Assembly (NCBI GenBank): GCA_030524425.1
Contig: JAUNGN010000009.1
Coordinates: forward strand, 1-64,000
Length of the DNA stretch: 64,000 nucleotides
Direction: 5' to 3'
Source: Clostridia bacterium
GTDB taxonomy: Bacteria; Bacillota; Clostridia; Lachnospirales; CAG-274
Positions within the stretch are counted from its first letter, which is position 1. Each line of letters begins with the position of its first letter. The position numbers were made by a program, and so were the translations under genes. The notes under the pieces are model-generated. The model had not been told where the DNA came from. It made no database searches and saw only the letters and a list, made by a program, of their open reading frames with translations. Shown one piece after another: positions 1-9,357 of this stretch.

Positions 1-14
1 TGTGTTCAGCATAA

Positions 15-599
15 CTAATAAATCAATGTGTCCAGATTTCTGGGTACATATCAAACATAGCTAAGGAAAGTTTAGAAGGGGATAAGTTTCATATTGCCGT
101 GTATGCTTTTCTTGCTGTCATTTCACTTGGAGCAGTTTTAAGGTTACTTGATTACAGAGTGGCTGTGGCAGCCGTGGCTTTATTAATACTGATTTTTGAC
201 AGAAAAACATTTTTAAGAGTAGATTGGCTTTTGCTGCTTACATTTTGCGCCTTTTTTATATTTGTGGGCAATATGGAAAGAATTGAATTGATAAACAGCT
301 TTATAAAAAAGCTTATTAACGGCAGAGAGCTTGCTGTTTCTATATTTGCAAGTCAAATTATAAGTAATGTGCCTGCTGCCGTAATGCTAAGCGGTTTTAC
401 GGATAACTACAGAGAGCTTATACTTGGTACTGATATAGGAGGACTTGGTACACTTATTGCTTCTCTTGCAAGTTTAATATCATTTAAAATATATTCAAAA
501 ACGGATGGCGCTGATATTAAAAAATATTTTGTTGTTTTTACATTTATAAATATTGTTTTCTTGATTATGCTTTCATTGGGTATATTTATTATTAGTTAA
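15..599 (+). pseudogene. C-terminal fragment of an anion permease (ArsB/NhaD/SLC13-like), 5' end missing
   Basis: The reading frame carries several hydrophobic segments and the motif SQIISNVPAAVML (about 80-95 residues after the GTG at 99), which matches the second-half signature of ArsB/NhaD-type ion transporters; these are normally about 370-430 aa with two such halves. Only the second half is present. The frame is closed upstream by TAA at 12-14, so the first half is not in frame. A GTG at 99 could start translation but would open inside a membrane segment and has no well-spaced ribosome site. I infer a truncated or frameshifted gene; the DNA left of the window would decide. If intact through a sequencing error it would export or import an inorganic or carboxylate anion at the membrane. 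Confidence 0.55.
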
Positions 600-659
600 T
601 AATTATAAAATAGTATTGATATAAAAATAATAAGCTAAGTATTAAGGAGGATTAAATAT

Positions 660-2600
660 ATGGATACAAATGAACAATACAATATAAAATTTCCTAAGCT
701 TACGGATATTATATTTAAATATAGGTATGTTTTGGCAGGGATTATATTTATTTTTGCGGTTATTTTGAAACTAAGCGGTTCTTCGGTTGGTGTATGGTGT
801 CAAGCTATGTGGGGGAAAAACAGTAATAATATTTATACTGTATTTGGAACTCCAAGAAGTATCAGAAGTGATGAATATGCAGTTAATTTGCCACTGATGA
901 TAAGTCAGTGCAAAAATGGTTTTCCTTATTTTAGTGAGGTATTAAGAGGTACAGTCACAGATATGTTTATGGTTTATGGACAGCCTGTATTGGACATAGC
1001 TGTTCTTTTCAGACCATTTCATTGGGGTTATCTTCTCCTTGGTGCTGAACGTGGATTATCTTTTTTTTGGTATGGTAGATTGATTACTCTTTTTTTGGTG
1101 AGCTTTGAATTTGGCAGACTAATTACAGAGGACAAAAGAGGTCTTTCTTTTGCTTTAGCGGTACTGATTACAGGCTCTCCTGTTGTTCAATGGTGGTATG
1201 CAGTGAATTACCTTGTTGAACTTCTGATATTTGGAATGTTGGCAATACTGCTTATTAACAGTTATATGAAGTCAGAGGACCTTAAAGTTAGAATAATGTC
1301 AATGATAGGCGTTTCAATTTGTGTCGGAGGATATTGCTTCTCTCTTTATCCTGCATGGCAAATTCCTTTAGCTTATATATTCTCGACAATAGCAATTTAT
1401 TACATATTTAAAAATATAAAAGAGAGAAAATGGAATATTTCAGATGCTGTTATTTTGACAATAGCTGTATTATTTACCGGGGCAATGGTTATAAGGGTTG
1501 TTATAAAGTCATGGGATACAATACAAATAGTAATGAATACAGCTTATCCGGGTGGCAGATTAGCAAGAGGAGGAACTGCGAAAACTGCTCTTTTTAAATA
1601 TGTTATTAGCTTGTTCCTTCCTTTTGATAATGTAGGAATACCAACAAATGTATGTGAAGAAGCAATGACATTTGATTTTTTCCCGCTGTGTTATATTTTG
1701 CCTTTATGGCTGCTTATTAAGGAAAAAAGGAAAGACGGTCTTACGGTTATTATGCTTGTAGTTGCATTGTTTTTTAATATATGGCTTTTATTTAAAATGC
1801 CGGTATGGTATGCTAAAATAACATTGATGTCAAATGTTCCGGCTAACAGATGTGCTATGGTTATAGGATTTTTAAATTTATTTTTGCTTTTTAGAGTATT
1901 GTCTTTTAAGGAGATCAAATGGAGGTTATTGACTTCTGTTTTGCTTTCTGCTGTATCCGCGGGATTATGTATATATTTTGTTTTTTTATATATGCCAGAT
2001 TATATGGCAGAAAAGCGAGTAATATTTTGTGTGCTGTTTCTTATAGTTAGCGTATTTATATTAACTCAGCATATTAAAAAGAACACTGAAAATATTGTTA
2101 TTTTGTGCAGTATAATTGGAATAGTTAGTTTGGTATTTGTAAATCCTGTGGAAAAAGGATTGAATATAGTTTTTGATGATGGGGTTTTGCATGAAATTGC
2201 TAAAATTGATGAAGAGGATAGTGGCTTATGGATTGTGGAAGGTGCAGGATATCCTGTAAATAACTATCCTGTTATGGCAGGAATTAATATGCTGAATAAT
2301 ACCGCTACATATCCTGATCTTGAAGCTTGGCATAAAATTGATAGTAGTGGAGAATATGAAGAAGTTTACAATAGGTATGCCCATATTGTAATAAAATTAA
2401 AAAAAGAAGGCAGGAGTGATTTTGAGCTTTTAAATGCAGATATGTTTTCAATTAATATGAATGTAAATGACTTAGAAAAATATAATGTAAAGTATGTGTT
2501 TACATGGAGTAAGCTTGAAAATATGGAAAATGAGAATGTTGCATTTGAAAAACTTTATACTAAAGGTTCTTGGAATATATATAAGGTTTTGTACAATTAA
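660..2600 (+). CDS. Large polytopic membrane protein, GT-C-like (DUF7657-like), function unknown
   Basis: This 646-aa protein has roughly 11-13 hydrophobic segments between residues 20 and 500 and a soluble C-terminal part of about 140 aa. The stretch after the first segment contains PRSIRSDEYAV (about residues 62-72), an acidic pair in the first outer loop as in GT-C glycosyltransferases. Proteins of this look in Clostridia are annotated as uncharacterised membrane proteins, and from memory it resembles DUF7657. A role in decorating cell-wall or surface glycans is inference only. The start ATG follows AAGGAGGATTAA. The gene stands alone, and its last three codons and stop lie inside the bidirectional terminator at 2591-2633. 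Confidence 0.8.
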   Translation: MDTNEQYNIKFPKLTDIIFKYRYVLAGIIFIFAVILKLSGSSVGVWCQAMWGKNSNNIYTVFGTPRSIRSDEYAVNLPLMISQCKNGFPYFSEVLRGTVTDMFMVYGQPVLDIAVLFRPFHWGYLLLGAERGLSFFWYGRLITLFLVSFEFGRLITEDKRGLSFALAVLITGSPVVQWWYAVNYLVELLIFGMLAILLINSYMKSEDLKVRIMSMIGVSICVGGYCFSLYPAWQIPLAYIFSTIAIYYIFKNIKERKWNISDAVILTIAVLFTGAMVIRVVIKSWDTIQIVMNTAYPGGRLARGGTAKTALFKYVISLFLPFDNVGIPTNVCEEAMTFDFFPLCYILPLWLLIKEKRKDGLTVIMLVVALFFNIWLLFKMPVWYAKITLMSNVPANRCAMVIGFLNLFLLFRVLSFKEIKWRLLTSVLLSAVSAGLCIYFVFLYMPDYMAEKRVIFCVLFLIVSVFILTQHIKKNTENIVILCSIIGIVSLVFVNPVEKGLNIVFDDGVLHEIAKIDEEDSGLWIVEGAGYPVNNYPVMAGINMLNNTATYPDLEAWHKIDSSGEYEEVYNRYAHIVIKLKKEGRSDFELLNADMFSINMNVNDLEKYNVKYVFTWSKLENMENENVAFEKLYTKGSWNIYKVLYN

Positions 2601-2633
2601 AAAAATCCCCCGAGGGGATTTTTTTAATTGTAC
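2591..2633. terminator. Bidirectional terminator: perfect 20-bp palindrome with 3-nt loop
   Basis: Arms 2591-2610 and 2614-2633 are perfectly complementary around a CGA loop. Each strand reads A-tract, TCCCC, loop, GGGGA and T-tract, so it can terminate both convergent transcripts. The outer part of each arm encodes the last residues Leu-Tyr-Asn and the stop of the gene on that strand. Confidence 0.92.
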
Positions 2634-4030
2634 AAATGTTTTTTATAAAATCTTATAAACAGTGTTGTGGTAGTAAGGCAGGCAATAATATCTGACAAGG
2701 GCTCGGCAAGAAGTACAAGGAATACTCTTGGAGCATCACTTACAAATTTAGCTATTGGCTCTGACATTGCTGCCGCAAATTGAAAATCACCGAACACAAC
2801 GGGTAAAATGTATATAAGCGGTATTAAAAGTATTACCTTTCTCAAAAGTGCCATACAAAGTGAAATTTTAGCCTGACCTAAAGCCATAAAGCTTTGCTGA
2901 CAGCATATTTGCAAGCCAAATATAGTCATACCTAAAAGAAATACCTTAATTGACCAGCGTGAAAATTCAATATATACAGGGTCGGTTGTAAATATTTTGA
3001 CAAATATATCAGAGAATAAAATTAATGACCAGCCTATAATAAGTGTAGCACCTGTTGTGAGCTTTATTGCAAATTTGAACCCGTCTCTTACTCTCTTATA
3101 ATTTTTGGCACCGTAGTTATAGCTTAACACAGGCTGAGTTCCTATCATAATACCCTGTGTGGGAAGTGATATACATTGCAAAAATGTGTTCATTATGCTC
3201 ATTATGCCTACGGCAGTTGTGCCGCCGTATATTGAAAGTCTGTTGTTAAATGAAATTTGTAAAAGACTTTCCGTACTTGACATTATAAATGTTGAAATTC
3301 CAAGACTGCATATTGAAAGTATAATTTTGAAATCAGGCTTAAAATAGATTTTTCTTAATTTTACCGTTGATTTTTCACTTGTCAGAAATTTAAGCACCCA
3401 TATACATGATGTACACTGTGACAGTACGGTTGCAATGGCTGCACCGGTAATGCCCATATTAAAACCGTAAATAAATACAGGATCAAGTATTATATTAAGC
3501 ACTGCACCAAGGAGAGTTGTTCTCATACCTATTTGGGTATAACCCTGTGTGTTGATGTAAGCGTTCATACCTATCGTAAGCTGTATAAATATTGTGCCCA
3601 ATACATAAATTGAAATATAGCTTTTGGCAGGCTCTATTGTAAGACTGTCTGCACCGAAAAGATAAAGTACAGGCTCTTTGAATAAAAGAACTGCAAGTGT
3701 AATAATAATTGAAGATGCAATAAGGCATATAAATGAATTTGCCATTATTTTTTCAGCTTTTTTCTGATTTTTTTCACCCAGGCTGATGGCACAAAGAGGA
3801 GCGCCGCCCATACCAAAAAGCATGGTAAAGGCATTAATGAGGGTAATTATGGGAAGTGTAATTCCTAAGGCTGCCATAGCTGTTGTACCGTTTGTGGTAT
3901 GGCCTATGTATATTCTGTCTGCCATATTGTAGAGCATTGTTACAAGCTGTGCAATAATAGAGGGTATTGCAAGGCTTATTATAAGTTTTGGTATGCTTTC
4001 TGTTGCTAATCTTTGATTTTTATCATCCAT
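2624..4030 (-). CDS. MATE family multidrug/cation efflux protein
   Basis: This 468-aa integral membrane protein has the 12-segment layout of MATE exporters (two MatE repeats). Family hallmarks include the N-terminal stretch IPSIIAQLVTMLYNMADRIYIGH and the repeat-like central region with TQGYTQIGMRTTLLGAVLNI. MATE proteins export drugs or metabolites using Na+ or H+; this clade resembles MepA/DinF-type proteins, but the substrate cannot be read from sequence. The ATG follows AAGGTGAT, nine bases downstream of the end of the DUF5721 gene, so both are probably one minus-strand operon. Transcription ends in the shared palindrome at 2591-2633. Confidence 0.93.
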   Translation of the reverse strand: MDDKNQRLATESIPKLIISLAIPSIIAQLVTMLYNMADRIYIGHTTNGTTAMAALGITLPIITLINAFTMLFGMGGAPLCAISLGEKNQKKAEKIMANSFICLIASSIIITLAVLLFKEPVLYLFGADSLTIEPAKSYISIYVLGTIFIQLTIGMNAYINTQGYTQIGMRTTLLGAVLNIILDPVFIYGFNMGITGAAIATVLSQCTSCIWVLKFLTSEKSTVKLRKIYFKPDFKIILSICSLGISTFIMSSTESLLQISFNNRLSIYGGTTAVGIMSIMNTFLQCISLPTQGIMIGTQPVLSYNYGAKNYKRVRDGFKFAIKLTTGATLIIGWSLILFSDIFVKIFTTDPVYIEFSRWSIKVFLLGMTIFGLQICCQQSFMALGQAKISLCMALLRKVILLIPLIYILPVVFGDFQFAAAMSEPIAKFVSDAPRVFLVLLAEPLSDIIACLTTTTLFIRFYKKHLYN

Positions 4031-4039
4031 AATATCACC

Positions 4040-4501
4040 TTAAATCAGATTTTGTGTAATTTCAAGCTTTTCAAAAAACTCACGTATTCTTTCGCCCCAA
4101 ATAAGTTCCAGGGATTTATCAAGATTAAATTCCTTTTGAGCAGTGCCTGTAACTACGCCAATCTTGTCTTCTTCAAATACTATATTTATAAAACACACCT
4201 GAGCGTTTGGGTGAATTTTTTCTGCGGCTTTTGCAGAAAGAGCCATAACAAATTTCATACTTTTAGGCTTTTTCTTGCCTTTTATAAGCTCAAAAATATA
4301 TGGTTTTAATTCTTTCCATTTGCAGTAATCCCTGATTATTTCACCATCAAACCAATCCTTGTTAAGTTTACAGTCAATTTCAAAGGTAACAAGTGTTGTC
4401 AGCTGGCAGTTTCGTACCTCAAATTTATCAAACTTATCCTCTTTTAAAAATATGTTCATAAACTTTTTAATGTCATCACCGTCTATGTAAAAGCTGTACA
4501 T
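4040..4501 (-). CDS. DUF5721 family protein
   Basis: The 153-aa product starts at the ATG at 4501, preceded by TAAGGAG at the right distance; a longer reading from 4564 has no ribosome site. It matches what I recall of DUF5721, a family of about 150-165 aa in Lachnospiraceae: the central LKPYIFELIKGKKKPKSMK and the C-terminal VVTGTAQKEFNLDKSLELIW are its recognisable parts. There is no signal peptide and no membrane segment, so it is probably cytosolic. Function is unknown. It is the first gene of a two-gene unit with the MATE exporter, with a 9-bp gap. Confidence 0.85.
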   Translation of the reverse strand: MYSFYIDGDDIKKFMNIFLKEDKFDKFEVRNCQLTTLVTFEIDCKLNKDWFDGEIIRDYCKWKELKPYIFELIKGKKKPKSMKFVMALSAKAAEKIHPNAQVCFINIVFEEDKIGVVTGTAQKEFNLDKSLELIWGERIREFFEKLEITQNLI

Positions 4502-4631
4502 ATTAAATCTCCTTACAGTTAAAGATATGTGTATCATTATACCATAAATAGTTAAAAATAACAATAAGCATAGAAGAATTATAAATATGTCATAAAAAAA
4601 CGAAAAATATTATGAATAATAATATCAAACC

Positions 4632-4660
4632 TTGCATATTTTTAAAAAATATTATATAAT
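4632..4660 (+). promoter_or_regulatory. Sigma-A type promoter for the zinc-ribbon-glnS-LCP operon
   Basis: TTGCAT at 4632-4637 and a perfect TATAAT at 4655-4660 are separated by 17 bp, 52 bp upstream of the small gene at 4713. Confidence 0.75.
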
Positions 4661-4712
4661 TAATTAGATATTAGGTTAAATTGTAAAATATGTTTACAAA
4701 AGGGAGTAGGTT

Positions 4713-4934
4713 ATGGATTTATTATCTAAGCTTAAGGAGGTGTCACAAACCTCCGATTTTGCTGAAACAAAAAATTATTATTTTCAAACGCATTTGTGTA
4801 ATAACGAAGAGGTTAAGGTAATGCTTGACTACACACTCTCTAATGATAAGGACGATAGTATTTTGCGCTTTGGTATTTGTCCTCACTGCGGCAAATGCTT
4901 TTATCATAAAGATTTTCAGTCTAAGGGCTTTTAG
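4713..4934 (+). CDS. Small conserved protein with CxxC-type zinc ribbon
   Basis: The 73-aa product ends with Cys56-Pro-His-Cys59-Gly-Lys-Cys62 and His65, a plausible single metal knuckle. The rest is hydrophilic, and there is no signal peptide. I do not recognise a named family. It has a clear ribosome site (AGGGAG) and its own promoter at 4632-4660. The stop is 9 bp before the glnS start, so the two are co-transcribed, which makes a role linked to translation possible but unproven. Confidence 0.8.
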   Translation: MDLLSKLKEVSQTSDFAETKNYYFQTHLCNNEEVKVMLDYTLSNDKDDSILRFGICPHCGKCFYHKDFQSKGF

Positions 4935-4943
4935 GAGGTTACT

Positions 4944-6605
4944 ATGGAAGGAAGTAATGATAATAAGGAAACAGTGTATGGTAATTTTATAAATACCATT
5001 ATTGAAGAGGATTTAGCAGATACATCTAAGGTTGTGACAAGATTTCCGCCTGAGCCTAACGGCTATCTTCATTTAGGTCACGCAAAAAGTATTTGCCTTA
5101 ACTTTGGACTTGCAGAGCAGTATGGCGGTAAATGTAATTTAAGATTTGATGATACAAATCCTGCAAAGGAAGATACTGAGTTTGTAAATTCTATACAAAA
5201 TGATATAAAATGGCTTGGATTTGACTGGGAGGACAGGCTCTTCTTTGCCTCAAGCTATTTTGACAAAATGTATGAGTATGCAGTTCAGCTTATTAAAAAG
5301 GGACTTGCCTTTGTGTGTGATATGACAGCAGAGGAAGTAAGACTTTCAAGAGGCACATTAACTGAACCCGGTAAGGAAAGTCCTTACAGAAACAGAAGTA
5401 TTGAAGAAAATCTTTCGCTTTTTGAGAGAATGAAAAACGGTGAATTTGCTGATGGTGAAAAGACATTAAGAGCTAAAATAGATATGGCATCACCTAATAT
5501 AAATATGAGAGATCCTGTTATTTACAGAATTGCTCATATGACACATCATGCAACGGGTGACAAGTGGTGCATATATCCCATGTATGACTATGCTCATCCT
5601 GTTGAGGACGCCATTGAGGGTATTACTCATTCAATTTGTACTATGGAGTTTGAGGATCACAGACCTTTATATGACTGGGTTGTGAACAATATTGATTTTG
5701 AAGTTAAACCAAGACAGGTTGAATTTGCAAAGCTTAATCTTGAGGATACCATAATGGGCAAGAGATATTTAAGAAATCTTGTTGAAACCAATCAGGTTGA
5801 CGGCTGGGATGATCCAAGGCTTATTACTCTTTCGGGTATCAGAAGACGAGGATATACACCGGAGTCTATAAGAAATTTTTGTGCAAGTGTTGGTGTTTCA
5901 AAGGCAAATTCCGTTGTAAGTCTTGCTCAGCTTGACTTTTTTGTAAGAGAGGATTTACAGCCTAAGACACCTGTTGTTATGGCTGTTCTTGACCCTGTTA
6001 AGCTTGTTATTACAAACTATCCTGAAGGTCAGACGGAAATGCTTGAAATTGAAAATCATGCCAAGGACGAAAGCTTTGGCAAGAGAATGGTACCATTTTC
6101 AAGAGAGCTTTATATTGAAAGAGAGGACTTTATGGAGGAGCCTCCCAAGAAGTTCTTCAGACTTGCTCCGGGTAAGGAAGTAAGACTTAAGGGTGCATAT
6201 TTTGTGACCTGTACTGATGTTGTTAAGGATGAAAATGGCAATATAACTGAAATTCACTGCACTTATGACCCTGCTACAAAGTCAGGGCTTGATTTTACTG
6301 CAAGAAAGGTTAAGGGCACTATTCACTGGGTAAATTGCGCTACAGCAGTGAATGCACAGGTGAATCTCTACGAAAATCTTGTTGTAGCTGATGAAGCATC
6401 AGATAATGGTTACAGTCTTAATCCGGATTCATTAAAGATTGTTACTGCTTATATTGAGCCGTCAATTAGGACTGTAAAGCCTATGGACAGATTTCAGTTT
6501 ATGAGAAACGGTTACTTTATTGCAGACAGTAAGCATTGTACAGAGGATAATTTAGTGTTTAACAGAATTGTGTCATTAAAGAGTTCTTTTAAGCCTAGTA
6601 AGTAA
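4944..6605 (+). CDS. glnS: Glutaminyl-tRNA synthetase
   Basis: This cytosolic class I synthetase charges tRNA-Gln with glutamine. The 553-aa length is that of bacterial GlnRS. The ATP-site signature [12 protein letters not shown] lies at residues 35-46, and the second signature is Met-Gly-Lys-Arg at 271-274 where most homologues have MSKR. The stretch [13 protein letters not shown] and the C-terminal anticodon-binding beta barrels (about 340-545) fit GlnRS and not GluRS. The ATG follows TAGGAGG. It sits between a small zinc-ribbon gene (9 bp) and an LCP gene (20 bp) in one operon. No T-box is visible upstream. Confidence 0.96.
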   Translation: MEGSNDNKETVYGNFINTIIEEDLADTSKVVTRFPPEPNGYLHLGHAKSICLNFGLAEQYGGKCNLRFDDTNPAKEDTEFVNSIQNDIKWLGFDWEDRLFFASSYFDKMYEYAVQLIKKGLAFVCDMTAEEVRLSRGTLTEPGKESPYRNRSIEENLSLFERMKNGEFADGEKTLRAKIDMASPNINMRDPVIYRIAHMTHHATGDKWCIYPMYDYAHPVEDAIEGITHSICTMEFEDHRPLYDWVVNNIDFEVKPRQVEFAKLNLEDTIMGKRYLRNLVETNQVDGWDDPRLITLSGIRRRGYTPESIRNFCASVGVSKANSVVSLAQLDFFVREDLQPKTPVVMAVLDPVKLVITNYPEGQTEMLEIENHAKDESFGKRMVPFSRELYIEREDFMEEPPKKFFRLAPGKEVRLKGAYFVTCTDVVKDENGNITEIHCTYDPATKSGLDFTARKVKGTIHWVNCATAVNAQVNLYENLVVADEASDNGYSLNPDSLKIVTAYIEPSIRTVKPMDRFQFMRNGYFIADSKHCTEDNLVFNRIVSLKSSFKPSK

Positions 6606-6625
6606 GTCCTCTCGGAGGTTATATA

Positions 6626-8041
6626 ATGAGTAAAGACAGATACGACGTATATGAGGATTATGATGAAAATCGCAGACAGCGACAAAGCTCCGCGTCCAAC
6701 GGTAAAAGAGGAAAAAAACGTAAAAAAAGGCGCAGCTTAAAGGCGAAATTTTTTATGGTGCTTTCTTTGGTTTTATTTATATACTGTGCAGGGGCACTGG
6801 CTTATTTTGGCTATCGCTATTATATAGAAGACGGTAACAGTGTACCTGGTAACACAAGAGAAAATGCGGGACTTATTGAACAGTTTGTAAAGCCAAAGCT
6901 TAAGGAAAGAACGGTTTTTGTGATTTTAGGTGTTGATAAGGATGGTGACAGAACAGATACTATTATGGTATGCTGTTACAATCAGCCTTTAGATGAGTTA
7001 ACAATTATATCGGTTCCCAGAGATACATTGGTAGAGGTGAGTGATGAAGCATTCAGGATGTTAAATGAAGAATATCCTGAACCGGGTCAAAAGGGAATGA
7101 AGATAAATGAGATTACTCACTACGGACTGGAGAAATATGGACTTCCATTGCTCTTTGAAGAGCTTGAAGAAATGATAGGTGTGCCTATTGACTATTATTG
7201 TAAGGTACATTTTGAAGCACTTAATTACCTGGTTGATTCAATTGGCGGTGTAGAATTTAATGTTCCTATGCAGATGGATTATGATGACCCGACTCAGGAT
7301 TTAAGTATTCATCTTAAGCCCGGCTTGCAGACTCTTGACGGTAAGCAGGCAGAGGGACTTGTTAGATTCAGATATGGATATAATAATCAGGATATAGGAA
7401 GAGTTGCAACTCAGCAAGAATTCTGTAAAGAACTTATAAAGCAGCTTGTCAGTAAAGATGCTTTCTTTAAAAATGTTTCTGCGTACCTGACTACGTTCTT
7501 TAAATATGTTGAAACTGATGTAAAGCTTTCTGATGCTATTAAATATATGTCTGTTGTTAAAGACTTTAATACTGACAATATTGTTACATATACTATGCCG
7601 GGAGATATTGGCAGTCTTTATGGTTTCAGAGGCGGTTATGTAATTAATGATGAAGAAAGTCAGGCACTTTGCTATGATATATTCAGCAAACCTGTAAGTG
7701 AAATTCAGGCTGAAAGAGCAGCTGCGGCAGCTCAGGCTAATGGAGAAACTGCGGATACTCCTGCATTTGATGACAAAACATTAGATGTTCAGGTGCTTAA
7801 CGGCGGCTATACAAACGGTAAGGCATCGGCTGTACAGTCAAATCTTTTAAACAATGGCTATAATGTTACATCTATTGGTACTTATACCGGTGAAAAGACA
7901 AATAATACACGAATATTTGTTAAGTCAGAGGGTATGGGAAATACCATTAAGGAAATGTTCCCCGGCTCTGAAGTTATTGTAGACAGTACAATTGCTTCTA
8001 ACCATGACATTGTAGTTGTAATAGGCATAAATGAAGAGTAG
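6626..8041 (+). CDS. LytR-CpsA-Psr (LCP) family cell-wall glycopolymer ligase with LytR_C domain
   Basis: LCP enzymes move wall teichoic acids or capsular polymers from lipid carrier to peptidoglycan outside the membrane. The 471-aa protein has an acidic then strongly basic cytoplasmic tail (about 1-40), one transmembrane segment (about 41-62) and an LCP domain beginning at VFVILGVDKDGDRTDTIMV. Within it are VPRDTLVEV and VRFRYG..Q.IGR with the conserved Asp/Arg residues. A C-terminal domain (about 385-470, DVQVLNGGYTNGKA) fits LytR_C. It is the last gene of the glnS operon, and a hairpin at 8067-8109 follows. Confidence 0.93.
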   Translation: MSKDRYDVYEDYDENRRQRQSSASNGKRGKKRKKRRSLKAKFFMVLSLVLFIYCAGALAYFGYRYYIEDGNSVPGNTRENAGLIEQFVKPKLKERTVFVILGVDKDGDRTDTIMVCCYNQPLDELTIISVPRDTLVEVSDEAFRMLNEEYPEPGQKGMKINEITHYGLEKYGLPLLFEELEEMIGVPIDYYCKVHFEALNYLVDSIGGVEFNVPMQMDYDDPTQDLSIHLKPGLQTLDGKQAEGLVRFRYGYNNQDIGRVATQQEFCKELIKQLVSKDAFFKNVSAYLTTFFKYVETDVKLSDAIKYMSVVKDFNTDNIVTYTMPGDIGSLYGFRGGYVINDEESQALCYDIFSKPVSEIQAERAAAAAQANGETADTPAFDDKTLDVQVLNGGYTNGKASAVQSNLLNNGYNVTSIGTYTGEKTNNTRIFVKSEGMGNTIKEMFPGSEVIVDSTIASNHDIVVVIGINEE

Positions 8042-8066
8042 AGCTTGGAATATAGATAAGATATAT

Positions 8067-8109
8067 AGTAAATATCCCCCCGGTTTTATTTAAACGGGGG
8101 ATATTTACT
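8067..8109. terminator. Hairpin between convergent genes (probable bidirectional terminator)
   Basis: Arms AGTAAATATCCCCC (8067-8080) and GGGGGATATTTACT (8096-8109) are perfectly complementary. There is no clean T-run on either side, so termination efficiency is uncertain, but the position between two convergent stops supports the call. Confidence 0.7.
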
Positions 8110-8112
8110 GTA

Positions 8113-8388
8113 TCAGATATTTATTTTGTGAGATATGTTAAGTTCCTTCATAATTTTAAGCAAGAGATTTATTCCGTTTATAAGTCCGTTTATTTCTGCA
8201 TATCCTAGGGCGTTGCCACATTGTAAGGAAATATCATAATATTCATTATATGATATACGTCCATCGTCGTAAAGCTTTCCAATCATATCAAGTAAGGCAT
8301 ATTCTTCTTTTAGGTTTTCTTCTGATTTTAATATACTGTCTGTTTCAAGAAGCGAAAAATAAATTGTGTTCAGTAAGCTTTTCTCCAT
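8113..8388 (-). CDS. Small hypothetical protein
   Basis: The most likely start is the ATG at 8388, preceded by AAAGGA, giving 91 aa; an upstream in-frame extension to 8445 lacks a ribosome site. The product is hydrophilic and predicted mostly helical, with NTIYFSLLETDSILKSEEN and a C-terminal segment rich in Leu/Ile. I recognise no family. It stands alone, divergent from the XRE regulator at 8616 and convergent with the LCP gene. The size and helical look resemble phage-derived or regulatory small proteins, but that is a guess. Confidence 0.7.
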   Translation of the reverse strand: MEKSLLNTIYFSLLETDSILKSEENLKEEYALLDMIGKLYDDGRISYNEYYDISLQCGNALGYAEINGLINGINLLLKIMKELNISHKINI

Positions 8389-8438
8389 AGTTTTTTCCTT
8401 TCTTTTATTTACCGAAAATAATATGATTTTCCTTTTGG

Positions 8439-8467
8439 TTGACAAAGATGTACTTTTAGCTTAAAAT
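8439..8467 (+). promoter_or_regulatory. Sigma-A type promoter upstream of the XRE regulator
   Basis: Consensus TTGACA (8439-8444), a 17-bp spacer and TAAAAT (8462-8467). It lies about 150 bp before the start codon, leaving a long AT-rich leader with no coding sequence. Confidence 0.65.
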
Positions 8468-8615
8468 AAAAGGGAGTATGTTTTATTAAATTAAATATTA
8501 TTTAGTGAAATTTGTTTTATTTATTACTATTATATCTCTATTAATTACTAAAATCAAGTAAAATCTTTAAATTTTAAAGAATTTTGTTGAATTTGCTAAA
8601 TTGGAGGCTTTTTTT

Positions 8616-9197
8616 GTGTGTTATTCTGACAATGTAGCTAAGAGAATTAAGTATTTGGCTAAGGATAAAAAAATTGTATTAAAAAATTTATTTGAAGAGT
8701 GCGGTATGGGCAAAAATACAATGGCCAATATAACAAACGGCTCTATACCTAAAATAGAAAATTTATCTAAAATAGCGGACCATTTAGAGTGTTCCATTGA
8801 TTACTTGCTTGGAAGAACGGATACAGTGCAGCTGGTTAAGCTGCCTGACAAGCTGCTTGATATAATTGAGGCTAAAAAGGATAAAATTGATTTGTTTATT
8901 TCTGAAAGGGATATTTTAATACCTCCTCATTTATCATATAAGCACTATACAATTAAAGAAGAAAATTATAACAAGATTATTGAAATATATGAAGGTGCCT
9001 GCAAGTCATTAAGTGATGATGAAAGGGAACAATTTATTACATTAAGTGAATATAAAAAGCTGTTTAAATGCAATAATAAATCTGCAGACAGGCTTGCGGG
9101 AATTTATTATGAATTGGCAGTGAAAAATTATGATGTATTTTTGGCTGTTTACGAAGTTTATGCAGAGGGATTTTTTAATGAATTGTGTAATAAATGA
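8616..9197 (+). CDS. XRE-family helix-turn-helix regulator
   Basis: The start is taken as GTG at 8616, eight bases after GGAGG, giving 193 aa; the in-frame TTG at 8601 overlaps that ribosome site. Residues about 4-65 form an HTH_XRE domain (NVAKRIKYLAKDKKIVLKNLFEECGMG, then NGSIPKIENLSKIADHLECSIDYLLG). The C-terminal 120 residues are helical with no recognised domain. It is a cytosolic DNA-binding regulator; targets are unknown. It is monocistronic, and the nearest neighbour on the other strand is the 91-aa protein. Confidence 0.88.
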   Translation: MCYSDNVAKRIKYLAKDKKIVLKNLFEECGMGKNTMANITNGSIPKIENLSKIADHLECSIDYLLGRTDTVQLVKLPDKLLDIIEAKKDKIDLFISERDILIPPHLSYKHYTIKEENYNKIIEIYEGACKSLSDDEREQFITLSEYKKLFKCNNKSADRLAGIYYELAVKNYDVFLAVYEVYAEGFFNELCNK

Positions 9198-9250
9198 AGG
9201 TTGTATCACAGTTGATAAAGCTGTTTTAAATTGATATTTATAAAAAAATG

Positions 9251-9279
9251 TTGAAATAATTATTATGGTGTGGTATACT
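9251..9279 (+). promoter_or_regulatory. Sigma-A type promoter facing a small minus-strand reading frame
   Basis: TTGAAA (9251-9256), a 17-bp spacer and TATACT (9274-9279). A transcript would start near 9286, pass through the hairpin 9319-9353 and run antisense to the small frame at 9358-9489. It could also serve the flavoprotein gene at 9484. Confidence 0.55.
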
Positions 9280-9318
9280 AAGGTTAGGCAAAATGATTAT
9301 GTAAGAAAAAGCAAACAA

Positions 9319-9353
9319 AGAGAGCCCCACAGTTCGCATCTGTGGGGCTCTCT
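9319..9353 (-). terminator. Strong 14-bp hairpin with T-rich tail on the minus strand
   Basis: Arms 9319-9332 and 9340-9353 are perfectly complementary with a 7-nt loop. Reading the minus strand, the hairpin is followed by TTTGTTTGCTTTTTC, as in an intrinsic terminator. On the plus strand it is not followed by T residues. It therefore most likely ends a minus-strand transcript, although no annotated minus-strand gene lies immediately upstream. Confidence 0.7.
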
Positions 9354-9357
9354 TAGG

